Below are positions 36,167 through 44,420 of a DNA stretch of 46,132 nt, one piece after another; position 1 is the first letter of the stretch; each line of letters begins with the position of its first letter. This stretch comes from Thermodesulfobacteriota bacterium (GTDB lineage Bacteria; Desulfobacterota; WTBG01; CAIYCZ01; CAIRTM01): NCBI GenBank assembly GCA_028278025.1, contig JANQFE010000090.1, positions 1 through 46,132 of the forward strand, read 5' to 3'. Made by a program: the position numbers and the translations under genes. The notes under the pieces were generated by a model. That model was not told the origin of the DNA, searched no databases, and saw only the letters and a list, made by a program, of their open reading frames with translations.

Positions 36167-37417
36167 TTATACCTGCTGCCTTTGAATGTCGGCCCCCAGT
36201 TTGTACAGTTTTTTATCAAGGCTTTCATATCCGCGATCAAGATGGTAAACACGTGAAACTACGGTTGTGCCCTCAGCTGCCAGACCCGCAAGGATAAGTG
36301 AAGCGCTGGCCCTTAAATCTGTGGCCATAACGGATGCACCCTTAAGCTGCTTAACCCCGGTAACAACAGCAGTATCATGCTCTACTTTTATATGGGCTCC
36401 CATCCTATCCAGTTCCGCCACATGGATGAATCTGTTTTCAAATACTGTTTCCCTGATTATTGAAGTTCCTTTTGTCACGGTTAGCAAAGCCATAACCTGG
36501 GCCTGCATATCTGTTGGGAATCCAGGATATGGATGGGTGGTAATCTCCACAGGCTGGAGATCCCCTTTTCTTCTTACTCTGACAACATCCTTGTCTTCTT
36601 CTATATCGATCCCGATATCACGCAGTTTTTCTAGTGTGGAACCCATACACTCTACAGGGCAATTCAGTATACGTATATCTCCTCCTGTAATGCCTCCTGC
36701 AACGATCAAGGTTCCAGCCTCTATACGATCGGGCATTACCCTGTATGCAAGCGGCTGCAGGGGTCTTTCTCCTTCAACAACGATAGTGTCGGTTCCTTCC
36801 CCCTTTATATAAGCACCCATGTGCCGCAAAGCTTTTGCAAGTTCTACAACCTCCGGTTCTCTGGCTGCATTTTTAATGGTTGTAGTCCCCTTGGCCAGAC
36901 AGGCAGCCATCATAACATTTTCTGTTGCACCGACTGTCGGCATGTCGAACAAAATACTGGCACCTTTCAGTTTGCTGCACACTGCATGTACATATCCTTT
37001 GTCGATCGTTATTGAAACACCCATAGCCTCCAGGGCCTTTATGTGATAATCTACCGGGCGAAGTCCGATAGCACATCCTCCTGGAAGTGAAACTTTTGCC
37101 CTGCCAAAACGTGCAACCAAAGGCCCCAGTACCAGAAAAGATGCCCGCATTGTTTTAACCAGTTCATATGGTGCCTCTTGACATGCAATATTTCCGGTAT
37201 TAATAATAAGTTCATCAGATCCTGAAATTTCTGCACCCAGATATTGTAGAAGCTTTTTCATGGTGGCGATATCACGAAGCCCGGGCATACCGGAGATCTT
37301 ATGTTCGTCACCCTGCAAAATAGTTGCAGCCATAATAGCCAGGGCTGAATTTTTTGCCCCGCTTACAGTCACCTCACCATGTAAAGGACGACCGCCTCTA
37401 ATAACTATGCTTTCCAC
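36167..37417 (-). CDS. murA: UDP-N-acetylglucosamine 1-carboxyvinyltransferase MurA
   Basis: This 416-aa enzyme commits UDP-GlcNAc to peptidoglycan synthesis using PEP. Key residues are Lys22-Asn23 in S-G-A-K-N and Cys115 in P-G-G-C-A-I-G, the fosfomycin target, present in its sensitive form. The R-P-V-D-Y-H block and the D-L-R-A-S-A-S-L block are also present. The start codon is GTG with AAGGA 6 nt upstream. A small coiled-coil gene ends 16 nt before it, and hisD follows. Confidence 0.96.
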   Translation of the reverse strand: MESIVIRGGRPLHGEVTVSGAKNSALAIMAATILQGDEHKISGMPGLRDIATMKKLLQYLGAEISGSDELIINTGNIACQEAPYELVKTMRASFLVLGPLVARFGRAKVSLPGGCAIGLRPVDYHIKALEAMGVSITIDKGYVHAVCSKLKGASILFDMPTVGATENVMMAACLAKGTTTIKNAAREPEVVELAKALRHMGAYIKGEGTDTIVVEGERPLQPLAYRVMPDRIEAGTLIVAGGITGGDIRILNCPVECMGSTLEKLRDIGIDIEEDKDVVRVRRKGDLQPVEITTHPYPGFPTDMQAQVMALLTVTKGTSIIRETVFENRFIHVAELDRMGAHIKVEHDTAVVTGVKQLKGASVMATDLRASASLILAGLAAEGTTVVSRVYHLDRGYESLDKKLYKLGADIQRQQV

Positions 37418-37433
37418 CTAAAGTCCTTATGCA

Positions 37434-37685
37434 TTATGTATCTTTTGCCTCATCATACACTGCTTTAATTTCTTTATCCTGTTCCTGTTCAAGACGCTGA
37501 ATTTCATCAGGCAGTTCAGGTGCGTTTTTGAGTAGAATTCTTTTTTCAGCAATCCGTGCTTCATACTTATTTTTTATTTCTGCAACCCTTTCCCTCTGTT
37601 CTTCGGTAAGAGATGCGCTAGTATCAATACCCATCTTGTTCATTTTTTCTAATGCAATTTCATAACTGCTTTTTATTTCAGGCAT
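37434..37685 (-). CDS. Small charged coiled-coil protein of unknown function
   Basis: This 83-aa protein is highly charged and almost entirely helical, with predicted coiled coil from about residue 25 to 80 and no signal peptide or Cys. I do not recognise a named family. GGAGGG upstream of the ATG gives strong translation support. It is the first gene of the leftward set and ends 16 nt before murA, so it is likely cotranscribed and made at a good level. Confidence 0.78.
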   Translation of the reverse strand: MPEIKSSYEIALEKMNKMGIDTSASLTEEQRERVAEIKNKYEARIAEKRILLKNAPELPDEIQRLEQEQDKEIKAVYDEAKDT

Positions 37686-37822
37686 TCAGGGACCCTCCGT
37701 ATAAGCATTATGCTGTTGTTGATAAAAAAACAGCAAATTAATTTATATTTTATATAGCATCTCCTGTACAGTACCTTCTGCGCGCATGAGCGTAAATTTG
37801 TCCTTGCTATATAATAGTAAAC

Positions 37823-37851
37823 GTTATATGTAATATAATAAAATTTTTCAA
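37823..37851 (-). promoter_or_regulatory. Putative promoter of the murA-hisD set
   Basis: TTGAAA (37851-37846) and TATAAC (37828-37823) lie 17 bp apart on the minus strand, about 140 bp upstream of the first gene. The surrounding 236-bp divergent region is very AT-rich and holds no gene. A small hairpin GCTGTT...AACAGC lies near 37712-37734. Confidence 0.5.
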
Positions 37852-37921
37852 GTATTTTAAATGGTTATACAAAACCGTCTGTTTTTTTGAAGACACCGAC
37901 TTTACATATTTAGGCATAAAA

Positions 37922-38197
37922 ATGATTTCGGACAGTTTAAAAAGCAAACTGCTTTCAATCCTGCATGATGACTATGAAGAATGCCAGTTCTTCATGGCTG
38001 CCGCAAATCTTCTTACAAACAAAATGATGTCTGTATCAGATACTCTTCAAAATGAGGATATTGATTTTACCGCCCTTCGTGATGCCATTGGAGAAATTGG
38101 TATTTTTTTAAGCAATGCTGAAAAAAGACTTGAAGAAGTAGAAGAATGCTATACTAAGCTGGTGGAAAAGCTGGCGGAGGAAAAACCTGGGAATTGA
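37922..38197 (+). CDS. Hypothetical 91-aa protein
   Basis: This small acidic protein has predicted helices throughout, including a C-terminal Glu-rich helix (E-K-R-L-E-E-V-E-E-C). I do not recognise a family. It contains two isolated Cys and no signal peptide or TM. The ribosome site is poor (AGG about 8 nt upstream), but codon use is like its neighbours and the frame is clean. It lies 51 nt before the nitroreductase, so the two may be cotranscribed. Confidence 0.6.
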   Translation: MISDSLKSKLLSILHDDYEECQFFMAAANLLTNKMMSVSDTLQNEDIDFTALRDAIGEIGIFLSNAEKRLEEVEECYTKLVEKLAEEKPGN

Positions 38198-38248
38198 ACT
38201 ACCACCCTGTTCAACAAACCGATTCATGAAAAGCTGGAGGTGCTGATT

Positions 38249-38911
38249 GTGGAACTGTGTGATGGTCTGCGAAGCAGAAGAACTATCAGAAAATTTCTGG
38301 ATAAAAAGGTATCCCGTGAAACTGTTTTGGAAATTTTAACCGATGCACACTGGGCACCATCCGCATCCAATCAGCAACCCTGGAACTTTTATGTAGTCAC
38401 CGGCGAACCCCTTACACGGTTGTGCAGTGCCATCCAGACGGCCCATAAAGAAAAAAAGAAAGCCTATGACCCTTCAAAAGGTAAAACAATTCCTGCCCGG
38501 TATGTTGCCCGGACAAAAAAATTCTTTAAAGATTTACGGCCGGCAATTAACAGCCTCGGTGATGAAAATCGTACCTTTATTGAAAGCGGCAGTTTCAGGT
38601 TTTATGATGCCCCTGTAGTTATTATTGTTGCCATGCATAAAAACATGCCTCAAAGTCGCCTTATGGACATAGGTATGGCAGCTGAAAACCTTATGCTCTC
38701 CGCCCATGCAAGAGGACTGGGAAGCTGTGCCATTGCTCTTACACTGCTGTATGCCGATGTTATCCATACAGCTCTTGGCATTTCAGATGATCTTGATACT
38801 GTGCTTTGTATTGCGTTAGGTTATACTGATAGTGATTTTCCCTTAAACACATTTCGTTCTTCGCGGGAGAATATAGAAGAGCTCATTATGTGGGTCGGAT
38901 TCGATGTGTAG
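38249..38911 (+). CDS. Nitroreductase-family FMN protein
   Basis: This 220-aa protein starts in the standard way with R-S-R-R-T-I-R-K-F (FMN phosphate contacts). The next FMN block is A-P-S-A-S-N-Q-Q-P-W-N-F-Y-V-V-T. D-I-G-M-A-A-E-N-L-M-L-S-A-H-A-R-G-L-G-S follows, then C-I-A-L-G-Y. Such enzymes use NAD(P)H to reduce nitro groups, quinones or other acceptors; the substrate is unknown. The GTG at 38249 has GGAGG 8 nt upstream, so it is chosen over the GTG at 38240, which overlaps that site. Confidence 0.88.
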   Translation: MELCDGLRSRRTIRKFLDKKVSRETVLEILTDAHWAPSASNQQPWNFYVVTGEPLTRLCSAIQTAHKEKKKAYDPSKGKTIPARYVARTKKFFKDLRPAINSLGDENRTFIESGSFRFYDAPVVIIVAMHKNMPQSRLMDIGMAAENLMLSAHARGLGSCAIALTLLYADVIHTALGISDDLDTVLCIALGYTDSDFPLNTFRSSRENIEELIMWVGFDV

Positions 38912-38965
38912 CTGAATGCGGCTTAGTCAGATTGGCAATTGTCTCTTGTGTAAACAAAAAATTTT

Positions 38966-39361
38966 TTATTCTTCATTGCCCCCTGCTTCTAAAAACTGCC
39001 CGTACTCCGCATAACTCATAAGATCATCTATTTCACTCTCATGGGAAAGTTCAACTTCTACAATCCAGCCATCCCCGTAGGGGTCATGATTTATAATGGT
39101 AGGATCATCATCCAGTTCTTCATTTATAGTCACCACACGTCCACTGATCGGAGCATATATCTCTGAAAGGACGCTTTCAGACTCTACGACAAAAAAAGCG
39201 TCAAACTGTTCAAGCTCTCTATCCATCTCGGGCAACTCAACAAACAGAATTTTTCCTAAACGTTGCTGGGCATGGTCGGTTATCCCGATCCTGCCGATAT
39301 TGTTTTTGTTTAAATGAACCCATTCATGTGTTTTTGTAAATTTTAGATCATCCAGATACAT
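38966..39361 (-). CDS. gcvH: GcvH-like protein lacking the lipoylation lysine
   Basis: This 131-aa protein has the full length and words of glycine cleavage H protein (K-F-T-K-T-H-E-W-V, I-G-I-T-D-H-A-Q, G-x-I-L-F-V-E-L-P, I-Y-A-P-I-S-G-R-V-V). The usual E-S-V-K-A motif carrying the lipoyl-lysine reads E-S-E-S-V here (60-64), so Ser63 stands where Lys is expected. The codon is AGC, not one base away from AAA. Without the lysine it cannot carry lipoate in the normal way, so it is either a paralogue with another role or a degraded copy. AGGAG precedes ATG 39361. No gcvT/gcvP or lipoate genes are in the window. Its promoter is at 39436-39463. Confidence 0.9.
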   Translation of the reverse strand: MYLDDLKFTKTHEWVHLNKNNIGRIGITDHAQQRLGKILFVELPEMDRELEQFDAFFVVESESVLSEIYAPISGRVVTINEELDDDPTIINHDPYGDGWIVEVELSHESEIDDLMSYAEYGQFLEAGGNEE

Positions 39362-39435
39362 ATGCTCTCCTGCAAGAAACAACAAAGTATAGTTTATTAA
39401 AAAAACTATGGCTTTCTTACATTTCTGTTATGACT

Positions 39436-39463
39436 AATTTAAATAGGAATATGCACTTGTCAA
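39436..39463 (-). promoter_or_regulatory. Promoter of the GcvH-like gene
   Basis: TTGACA (39463-39458) is followed after 16 bp by TAAATT (39441-39436) on the minus strand. The leader to the ATG would be about 70 nt and contains AGGAG just before the start. Confidence 0.6.
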
Positions 39464-39596
39464 GAAAAAATTTATTTAAAATTACATTTTCTAAAATTCT
39501 TTCAACAGGCTTGCTGGTTGACTTATTACCTTAAAATGTTTAATAATTTAATTGCATGTATAACAGTTTTATAATTTTTTAAATGATGGAGCTGCC

Positions 39597-40352
39597 ATGA
39601 AGTGTACAATAATTGGTTCTGGTACGGGTATTCCATCTGTGCGAAGATCTTCACCGTGTATTTTAGTAGAGACAGACAGCATGAAAATTCTATTGGATAC
39701 AGGTCCAGGAAGCCTGCGTCAGTTACTCAATGTTGGTATTACCATTAATGATATAGACCTGGTTGTTTACAGTCATTTTCATATTGACCATACAGCTGAT
39801 ATGATTCCCTTTATATTTGCCTGCAAATATGATAGCGATGAATTTCGCACAAAAGACCTTACAATTATTGGACATACCGGCATAAAAAAACTATACGAGG
39901 ACCTCATAAAAGCTTATGGCAAATGGATCATTCCCGAGCACTTTAAAGTTGTTTTTATCGAAGTTGAAACAGATTCAGTAGCATGTAATGGCATTACCGT
40001 AAAAACCATGCCGGTAAAACATATTCAAAGCAGTATTGCCGTTCGTCTTGAGGACGGTCAGGGTACTGCAATTGTATATTCCGGTGATACGGATTATTGT
40101 CAAAATATTATCACTATGGCCCATAACGCAGATCTATTTATCTGTGAGTGTTCTTTTCCAGAGGGCCTGAAATGTCCTGGCCACCTGGTCCCATCCCTGG
40201 CCGGCAAAATTGCTACGGAATCACAATGCAAAAAGCTGGTCCTAACCCATTTTTATCCTGCGTGTGAAGGTTGTGATCTGTTGACCCCCCTTAGAGCACA
40301 GTATGCCGGAGAAGTTATACTTGCAGACGATTTAACAGATATAACCATATAA
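39597..40352 (+). CDS. Metallo-beta-lactamase-fold hydrolase, RNase Z-like
   Basis: This 251-aa MBL protein has the first metal motif H-F-H-I-D-H (60-65) and the typical N-terminal I-G-S-G-T-G-I-P. Y-S-G-D-T-D is the bridging Asp, G-H-L-V-P-S the His after, and L-T-H-F-Y-P a later His. The layout resembles RNase Z/ElaC-type and related phosphodiesterases, but the exosite arm is absent or short, so tRNA processing is not certain. GGAG precedes the ATG. Confidence 0.85.
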   Translation: MKCTIIGSGTGIPSVRRSSPCILVETDSMKILLDTGPGSLRQLLNVGITINDIDLVVYSHFHIDHTADMIPFIFACKYDSDEFRTKDLTIIGHTGIKKLYEDLIKAYGKWIIPEHFKVVFIEVETDSVACNGITVKTMPVKHIQSSIAVRLEDGQGTAIVYSGDTDYCQNIITMAHNADLFICECSFPEGLKCPGHLVPSLAGKIATESQCKKLVLTHFYPACEGCDLLTPLRAQYAGEVILADDLTDITI

Positions 40353-40394
40353 TGATATTTGTAGAATATTTTAACTTTCAACCTCGAGGTGTTT

Positions 40395-41324
40395 ATGACG
40401 GACTTAACGCAATGTATTCTGAAAAGCACATCCAGGATTAAAGTATTTTTACTGTTTGCCTATATAGCTGTATCGCCTTCTTACGTTTTTGCCACTGATA
40501 ACAGTCCCTTCACTGTAAAGCTCAGTGCACTTCAAGCATATCCCGGTGATGTTATCCTGCTGCAGGTATTTCCGTCCCATGATATAACTTCGGTACAATA
40601 TACTTTTGATAATCAAACCATCAATTTACATCATAATACCGATAATGCACTTTTTTTTGCCTTTGTGGCAATCGATCTTGATGAATCGCCGGGTAAAAAA
40701 AACATAGCCCTTACTATAACCACTGTAAAAAATCAGGCAGTATCACGACAGGTTTCCCTTACTGTCTTAAAAAAGGATTTCCCTGTTCAGCATTTAAGTC
40801 TTCCGGAATTAGTTGTGACCCTGAGCAAAAAAAGCCTGTCCAGGCATAAGCGTGAAAAAGAGATTGTAAACAGTATTTTTACAAACAGCAACAAGGCAAA
40901 ACTCTGGGGAACACCATTTATACGACCTGTTTCCGGTGCACTGCAAACACCATTTGGTGTACGCAGAGTTCTTAACAAGAAGCCCCGCAGTTCCCACTCT
41001 GGCATAGATTTCAAGGCACCGCTTGGAACACCGGTTGCTGCATCAAGTGATGGCATTGTGACCTATGTCGGCAATCATTTCTTTTCCGGGAATTCAGTTT
41101 TTATTGACCATGGTATGGGGATTATAACTATGTACTTCCATCTTGATAAAATTTTGGTATCAAAAGGCCAAGTGATTACTCGTGGGCAAATGATCGGCCA
41201 AGCCGGTTCGACCGGCCGTGCAACAGGACCTCATCTGCACTTTGGGATGAGGTTACATAACAAAAAAGTCGATCCACTTGTTTTGTTTAAACTGTTTGAA
41301 AACAGTGACCTGCTGAGGAAATGA
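40395..41324 (+). CDS. Secreted M23 (LytM-type) metallopeptidase
   Basis: This 309-aa exported protein has a signal peptide (about 1-34, ending Y-V-F-A) and an Ig-like N-terminal region. The C-terminal M23 domain has the metal ligands in H-S-G-I-D and H-L-H-F-G, with the usual G-x-V-I-T-R-G-Q-x-I-G linker. Such enzymes cut peptidoglycan cross-bridges or act as EnvC/NlpD-type activators; the full metal set argues for activity. GAGG lies 6-7 nt before the ATG at 40395, and an in-frame GTG two codons earlier overlaps it. Confidence 0.9.
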   Translation: MTDLTQCILKSTSRIKVFLLFAYIAVSPSYVFATDNSPFTVKLSALQAYPGDVILLQVFPSHDITSVQYTFDNQTINLHHNTDNALFFAFVAIDLDESPGKKNIALTITTVKNQAVSRQVSLTVLKKDFPVQHLSLPELVVTLSKKSLSRHKREKEIVNSIFTNSNKAKLWGTPFIRPVSGALQTPFGVRRVLNKKPRSSHSGIDFKAPLGTPVAASSDGIVTYVGNHFFSGNSVFIDHGMGIITMYFHLDKILVSKGQVITRGQMIGQAGSTGRATGPHLHFGMRLHNKKVDPLVLFKLFENSDLLRK

Positions 41325-41485
41325 ACAGTTAATAAATTCTTGTTACTGGTTGCTGGATACTGGAAACTCGATACTTGGTGCTGTATAATATTCATGCACG
41401 TTTCACGCTTTACATCTAACTTTAGGCACTTCCTTAAACCTTAAACCCTTTCTCGATAATGCAACAATAACAATTCAGGAAAACC

Positions 41486-42313
41486 ATGCCCCAGTCCAGC
41501 CACCATCCCATTATGCTTTGTCAGCCGGACGATAAAAAATCGTGCGGGGCCTGCTGCGGACTGTACAACTGGCATGATCATTCCCGCGACGCACTGAATG
41601 CAATACTTAAGCTGCAAACCGAGCTGTTTCTCTCACACAGCAACTATGACAACCTTAACAGCTATCGCGTACTACGCAACAGAGCACTGAAAAATACAAA
41701 ATTATTTGAAACAATTTACAATTGTGAATTTTTGGGATTTATCGATACAGATCATAAAAAAGTCGGTTGCATGCTCCATCCTGAGGTAACCGGCAGCACT
41801 GAGCTGCGCAATCATTGTTTTTACGGTGCCAAGGTGTGCAATGAACATTTTTGTCCCAGTTTTTCTTGTCTCAGTACTACACAACAGCAGTCTGTAGTCA
41901 GGTCAGTTGACGACTGGTATCTCTATGGTCTTGTAATAACTGATATTGATCTGGTTAAGGAATTTTTCAAACATATTGAAAATAAGATCGGAGAAAGCAT
42001 TAAGGAGAAGAACCTGGGTAATCCCGGAATAACAGATGCTTTTGGCAGCTTTTACAGGCTAAAGCAAGACTGGAAATTTAAAGCCCGGCAAAACAGGCTC
42101 GGAAAATATTACTTTTCTGAGGCTGAATATAACATTGCGCGTATTGAATATGGTAAAGAATGGGGTGTCCCCCCATCACGATTTGATAAAATCCTTGTCA
42201 GCCTTGAATCTGAATTTTCCTCATTAGACCAACTGAATGAAGCTGATATAATTATTGATGAGAAGCTTACAAGATTTATACGTGTATATTCTACCGCTTT
42301 CATTGAAAGCTAG
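41486..42313 (+). CDS. Cys-rich protein with N-terminal C-x2-C-C motif (YkgJ-like metal-binding?)
   Basis: This 275-aa cytoplasmic protein has an N-terminal C-G-A-C-C-G (about 20-25). Further Cys lie at about 80, 95, 111, 118, 123 and 128, near C-x4-C-x4-C. The start resembles the C-G-x-C-C of YkgJ-type zinc/iron-binding proteins, but the remainder is not a match I can name. A C-terminal half of about 130 residues has no Cys and is helical. AGGA before the ATG supports the start. The spacer in front (41335-41380) carries the low-complexity TGGTTGCTGG-type repeat. Confidence 0.65.
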   Translation: MPQSSHHPIMLCQPDDKKSCGACCGLYNWHDHSRDALNAILKLQTELFLSHSNYDNLNSYRVLRNRALKNTKLFETIYNCEFLGFIDTDHKKVGCMLHPEVTGSTELRNHCFYGAKVCNEHFCPSFSCLSTTQQQSVVRSVDDWYLYGLVITDIDLVKEFFKHIENKIGESIKEKNLGNPGITDAFGSFYRLKQDWKFKARQNRLGKYYFSEAEYNIARIEYGKEWGVPPSRFDKILVSLESEFSSLDQLNEADIIIDEKLTRFIRVYSTAFIES

Positions 42314-42321
42314 TTTTCGTG

Positions 42322-42507
42322 TTAATATAGAAAATTTATTTCCGTTTCAGCACAGGTTATACCATCATATTCTATTTTAACTGTTTTTCCTATATGTAGT
42401 CTTTTACTAGCCTTTATGCTATAAGTGCCTGCCTCTATATTGTTAAAACCAAAGGAACCATCCAGAGCGGAATATGTTTTTAGCTGGATAGCCTCGTCGG
42501 TAATACC
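42322..42507 (-). pseudogene. In-frame continuation of the C45 gene's C-terminal domain after the TAG
   Basis: Reading on in frame after TAG 42510-42508 gives 61 codons to a TAA (42324-42322). They include Y-S-A-L-D-G-S-F-G-F-N-N-I-E-A-G-T-Y-S-I, the typical repeat word of carboxypeptidase-regulatory/CnaB-like domains. This completes the domain begun before the stop. The simplest explanation is a single C-to-T change (CAG to TAG); read-through, suppression or a base error are alternatives. Confidence 0.8.
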
Positions 42508-43776
42508 CTACAGTTCAAGCTTTGCCTGTGCAAGCGGTTGACCACGTGCTGTGACTACACCTGAAATTGACGGTTGAATTATCGCGTCAAGCTGTATGGC
42601 CTGAGCCTCCCCATGCTGTTCCAGATAATCACATGTTTTACCCATTGCATAATAAGCAGCTTCACTGCTGAAAATATTACCAAGAGTTGTATCGGTAGAC
42701 TCGCCGTCTCTGCAGATGGTATTATTGGTTGAAATTCCGTCCTCTCCTTGATCTGAAAGAATCTCCCAGCAAGCTTTAAGATCATAGGTTTCATACTGCG
42801 GAAGGATTTCCATTAATCTCTCATACCGCTGATGAGAAGAATCGTGCAAGTCTTCTTCAGGAGACGGTGAAAAGTCATCATCAAAATGATTGGTACAGGC
42901 AACATAGTATACACCTTCTTTAAGCTCTTCAGTAAATGTGATCTTTATATCATCGGAACAGATCTGCAATCTGGCCATACTGTTATCTTTAAAATCTACC
43001 AGTAAAAAATTAACTCCCTGATAAGAAAACTGATTGCCCTCATCCAGGAAATCTTCAAAGTATGCAATGGCTTCATCCAGCGTATCAGCCTTTGCCATCA
43101 CTTCACGTGCCAAAAAAATTGCCGGCAAGCCGTTTGTCGGTGATTTGTTGGGCCTGCCGACATTGTAGGTAAAACCTATGTCCTGCTCATTAATAGCAAT
43201 ACCAACACCTACGAATCCGGGCGAAAAGAATGATAAAAACGCATTTTCTCCTGTATCCGGCTGATAATCAATGGCAGCTCCCATTGATTCCGTACCAGGT
43301 TGATTGTCGGTATTATGACAAAGAAACGTACCATCTGATGATGAAACTGCAAAAGCAGTACAGCCTTGTTCTGTTTCTTCTTGCTTGTGCCGGTAATTAA
43401 TATCAATACCAAAATTCCAGGCCAGCACCATGTTCCAGGCAGTATCATAGGAAATGTTCCAGTATTCGGTAAGTCCCAGCGCGATACCCTGCATTTGCTG
43501 GACAATGCCCTCAGGAATCAAGTCCTCTATTTCAGCATAATGTGCCCGAGCTTCCTCCGCATCTATGCTGAAAACCAATGTAAATATCAAGGCACCCTTA
43601 ATGATGATATCAGGAAAATAATAGGCGGTCTGCTTGCCCATCTCTTCCCAGCTGCCCTGGAAAGCCACCACCGGCTCTATTTTAAGAATTGTATCATTTT
43701 GTGCAAACGCATTGACCACAATAAAAAAAACCATGATTACGCCTGTTGTCAAACACACGGCTATCTTTTTTTTCAT
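42508..43776 (-). CDS. Secreted Ntn-hydrolase of the C45 / acyl-transferase-like type, C-terminally cut by an amber codon
   Basis: This 422-aa exported protein has a signal peptide ending A-F-A (about 25). The Ntn-hydrolase-like core has G-C-T-A-F-A-V (Cys139 as likely nucleophile after processing) and H-N-T-D-N-Q-P-G, as in C45 peptidases and 6-aminopenicillanate acyltransferase relatives. The C terminus begins a carboxypeptidase-regulatory-like domain (I-S-G-V-V-T-A-R-G-Q-P-L-A) but stops at TAG 42510-42508 after only 16 residues of it. The rest of that domain follows in the same frame. GGGGG before the ATG fixes the start. The core looks intact and could be active. Confidence 0.8.
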   Translation of the reverse strand: MKKKIAVCLTTGVIMVFFIVVNAFAQNDTILKIEPVVAFQGSWEEMGKQTAYYFPDIIIKGALIFTLVFSIDAEEARAHYAEIEDLIPEGIVQQMQGIALGLTEYWNISYDTAWNMVLAWNFGIDINYRHKQEETEQGCTAFAVSSSDGTFLCHNTDNQPGTESMGAAIDYQPDTGENAFLSFFSPGFVGVGIAINEQDIGFTYNVGRPNKSPTNGLPAIFLAREVMAKADTLDEAIAYFEDFLDEGNQFSYQGVNFLLVDFKDNSMARLQICSDDIKITFTEELKEGVYYVACTNHFDDDFSPSPEEDLHDSSHQRYERLMEILPQYETYDLKACWEILSDQGEDGISTNNTICRDGESTDTTLGNIFSSEAAYYAMGKTCDYLEQHGEAQAIQLDAIIQPSISGVVTARGQPLAQAKLEL

Positions 43777-43906
43777 AGTAACCCCCTAAGCAATGAGATC
43801 GATTATGTTATTATTTTTTTTAAGTATTATATTTGTCTCGAAAAATGATACTCCCTATAAACTGAAAATCAAATATTTATTCTTTATCAACCTAGGGAAC
43901 TCAGGG

Positions 43907-44143
43907 TCAAACTGGACCCCTTTTCCTCCCTTGGGGGTCCTTCCGAGGTGGCCGGTTGTGGTTTTCTCCCACATGGAGCCGTCTACCTTTAGTGTAGACG
44001 GTGGTGTAGCGGGTACCGTCGGGGTTCACACCGTATTCATAATAGCGTGCAATAACCCCTGTTCCGCTTACCGACTTTATCCGGCCGTCAAGATAGCGCT
44101 CGGTTACCTCGGCTGAACCGTTAGGACGGGTTATAGTGGTAAC
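43907..44143 (-). pseudogene. RHS-repeat protein remnant
   Basis: On the minus strand the frame from 44143 reads V-T-T-I-T-R-P-N-G-S-A-E-V, then Y-L-D-G-R-I-K-S-V-S-G-T-G-V-I and Y-Y-E-Y-G-V-N-P-D-G-T, typical RHS/YD-repeat-type sequence. Near 43985-43990 the reading frame shifts: the other frame continues D-G-S-M-W-E-K-T-T-T-G-H-L-G-R, the expected continuation in RHS-type proteins. No start codon belongs to it. It is a fragment of a broken gene, with a short inverted repeat CCGTCTAC...GTAGACGG (43979-44001) at the shift. Confidence 0.75.
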
Positions 44144-44162
44144 TTTAATTTTAAATAAAGCC

Positions 44163-44193
44163 TTGACAAATCAACACGATATTGCAAAATATC
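44163..44193 (+). promoter_or_regulatory. Promoter region and operator-like palindrome of the toxin-antitoxin pair
   Basis: TTGACA (44163-44168) is a perfect -35. The -10 at 17 bp is poor (AAAATA, 44186-44191). The inverted repeat GATATT-GCAA-AATATC (44178-44193) covers the -10 position, as expected for an antitoxin operator. The antitoxin ATG follows 32 nt later. Confidence 0.5.
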
Positions 44194-44225
44194 AAATAAA
44201 TATAAAATATAAAAGTGGTGCTCTT

Positions 44226-44420
44226 ATGCTTGCTAAGGAAACACTACATAAAGAAATCGATACTCTGCCCGATGAAATCGCTATTGAAATCCTTGATTTT
44301 ATTCACTTTCTTAAAACAAAGCACGTTAAAGAGAAAATGGAAGTTACTGTGCTCAGCGAGTCATCCTTGGTAAGGGATTGGCTTTCTCCTGAAGAGGATG
44401 AAGCATGGCAGAATTTGTAA
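44226..44420 (+). CDS. Antitoxin of MazF-type system (DUF2281-like)
   Basis: This 64-aa protein opens with a helical K-E-T-L-H-K-E-I-D-T-L-P-D-E segment as in DUF2281-type antitoxins. It ends S-L-V-R-D-W-L-S-P-E-E-D-E-A-W, the toxin-binding tail common in such pairs. The ATG at 44226 is chosen because family proteins begin near there; the frame is open from 44136. The gene overlaps the toxin gene by 16 nt, the usual coupling. It presumably binds the palindrome at 44178-44193. Confidence 0.72.
   Translation: MLAKETLHKEIDTLPDEIAIEILDFIHFLKTKHVKEKMEVTVLSESSLVRDWLSPEEDEAWQNL

Noticed and set aside
42314..42507. Simple intergenic spacer after the C45 gene
   Set aside because: It turned out to be the in-frame rest of the C-terminal domain after an amber codon.
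43793..44116. Rightward 107-codon frame
   Set aside because: The opposite strand encodes RHS-like sequence here; the forward frame has no family features.
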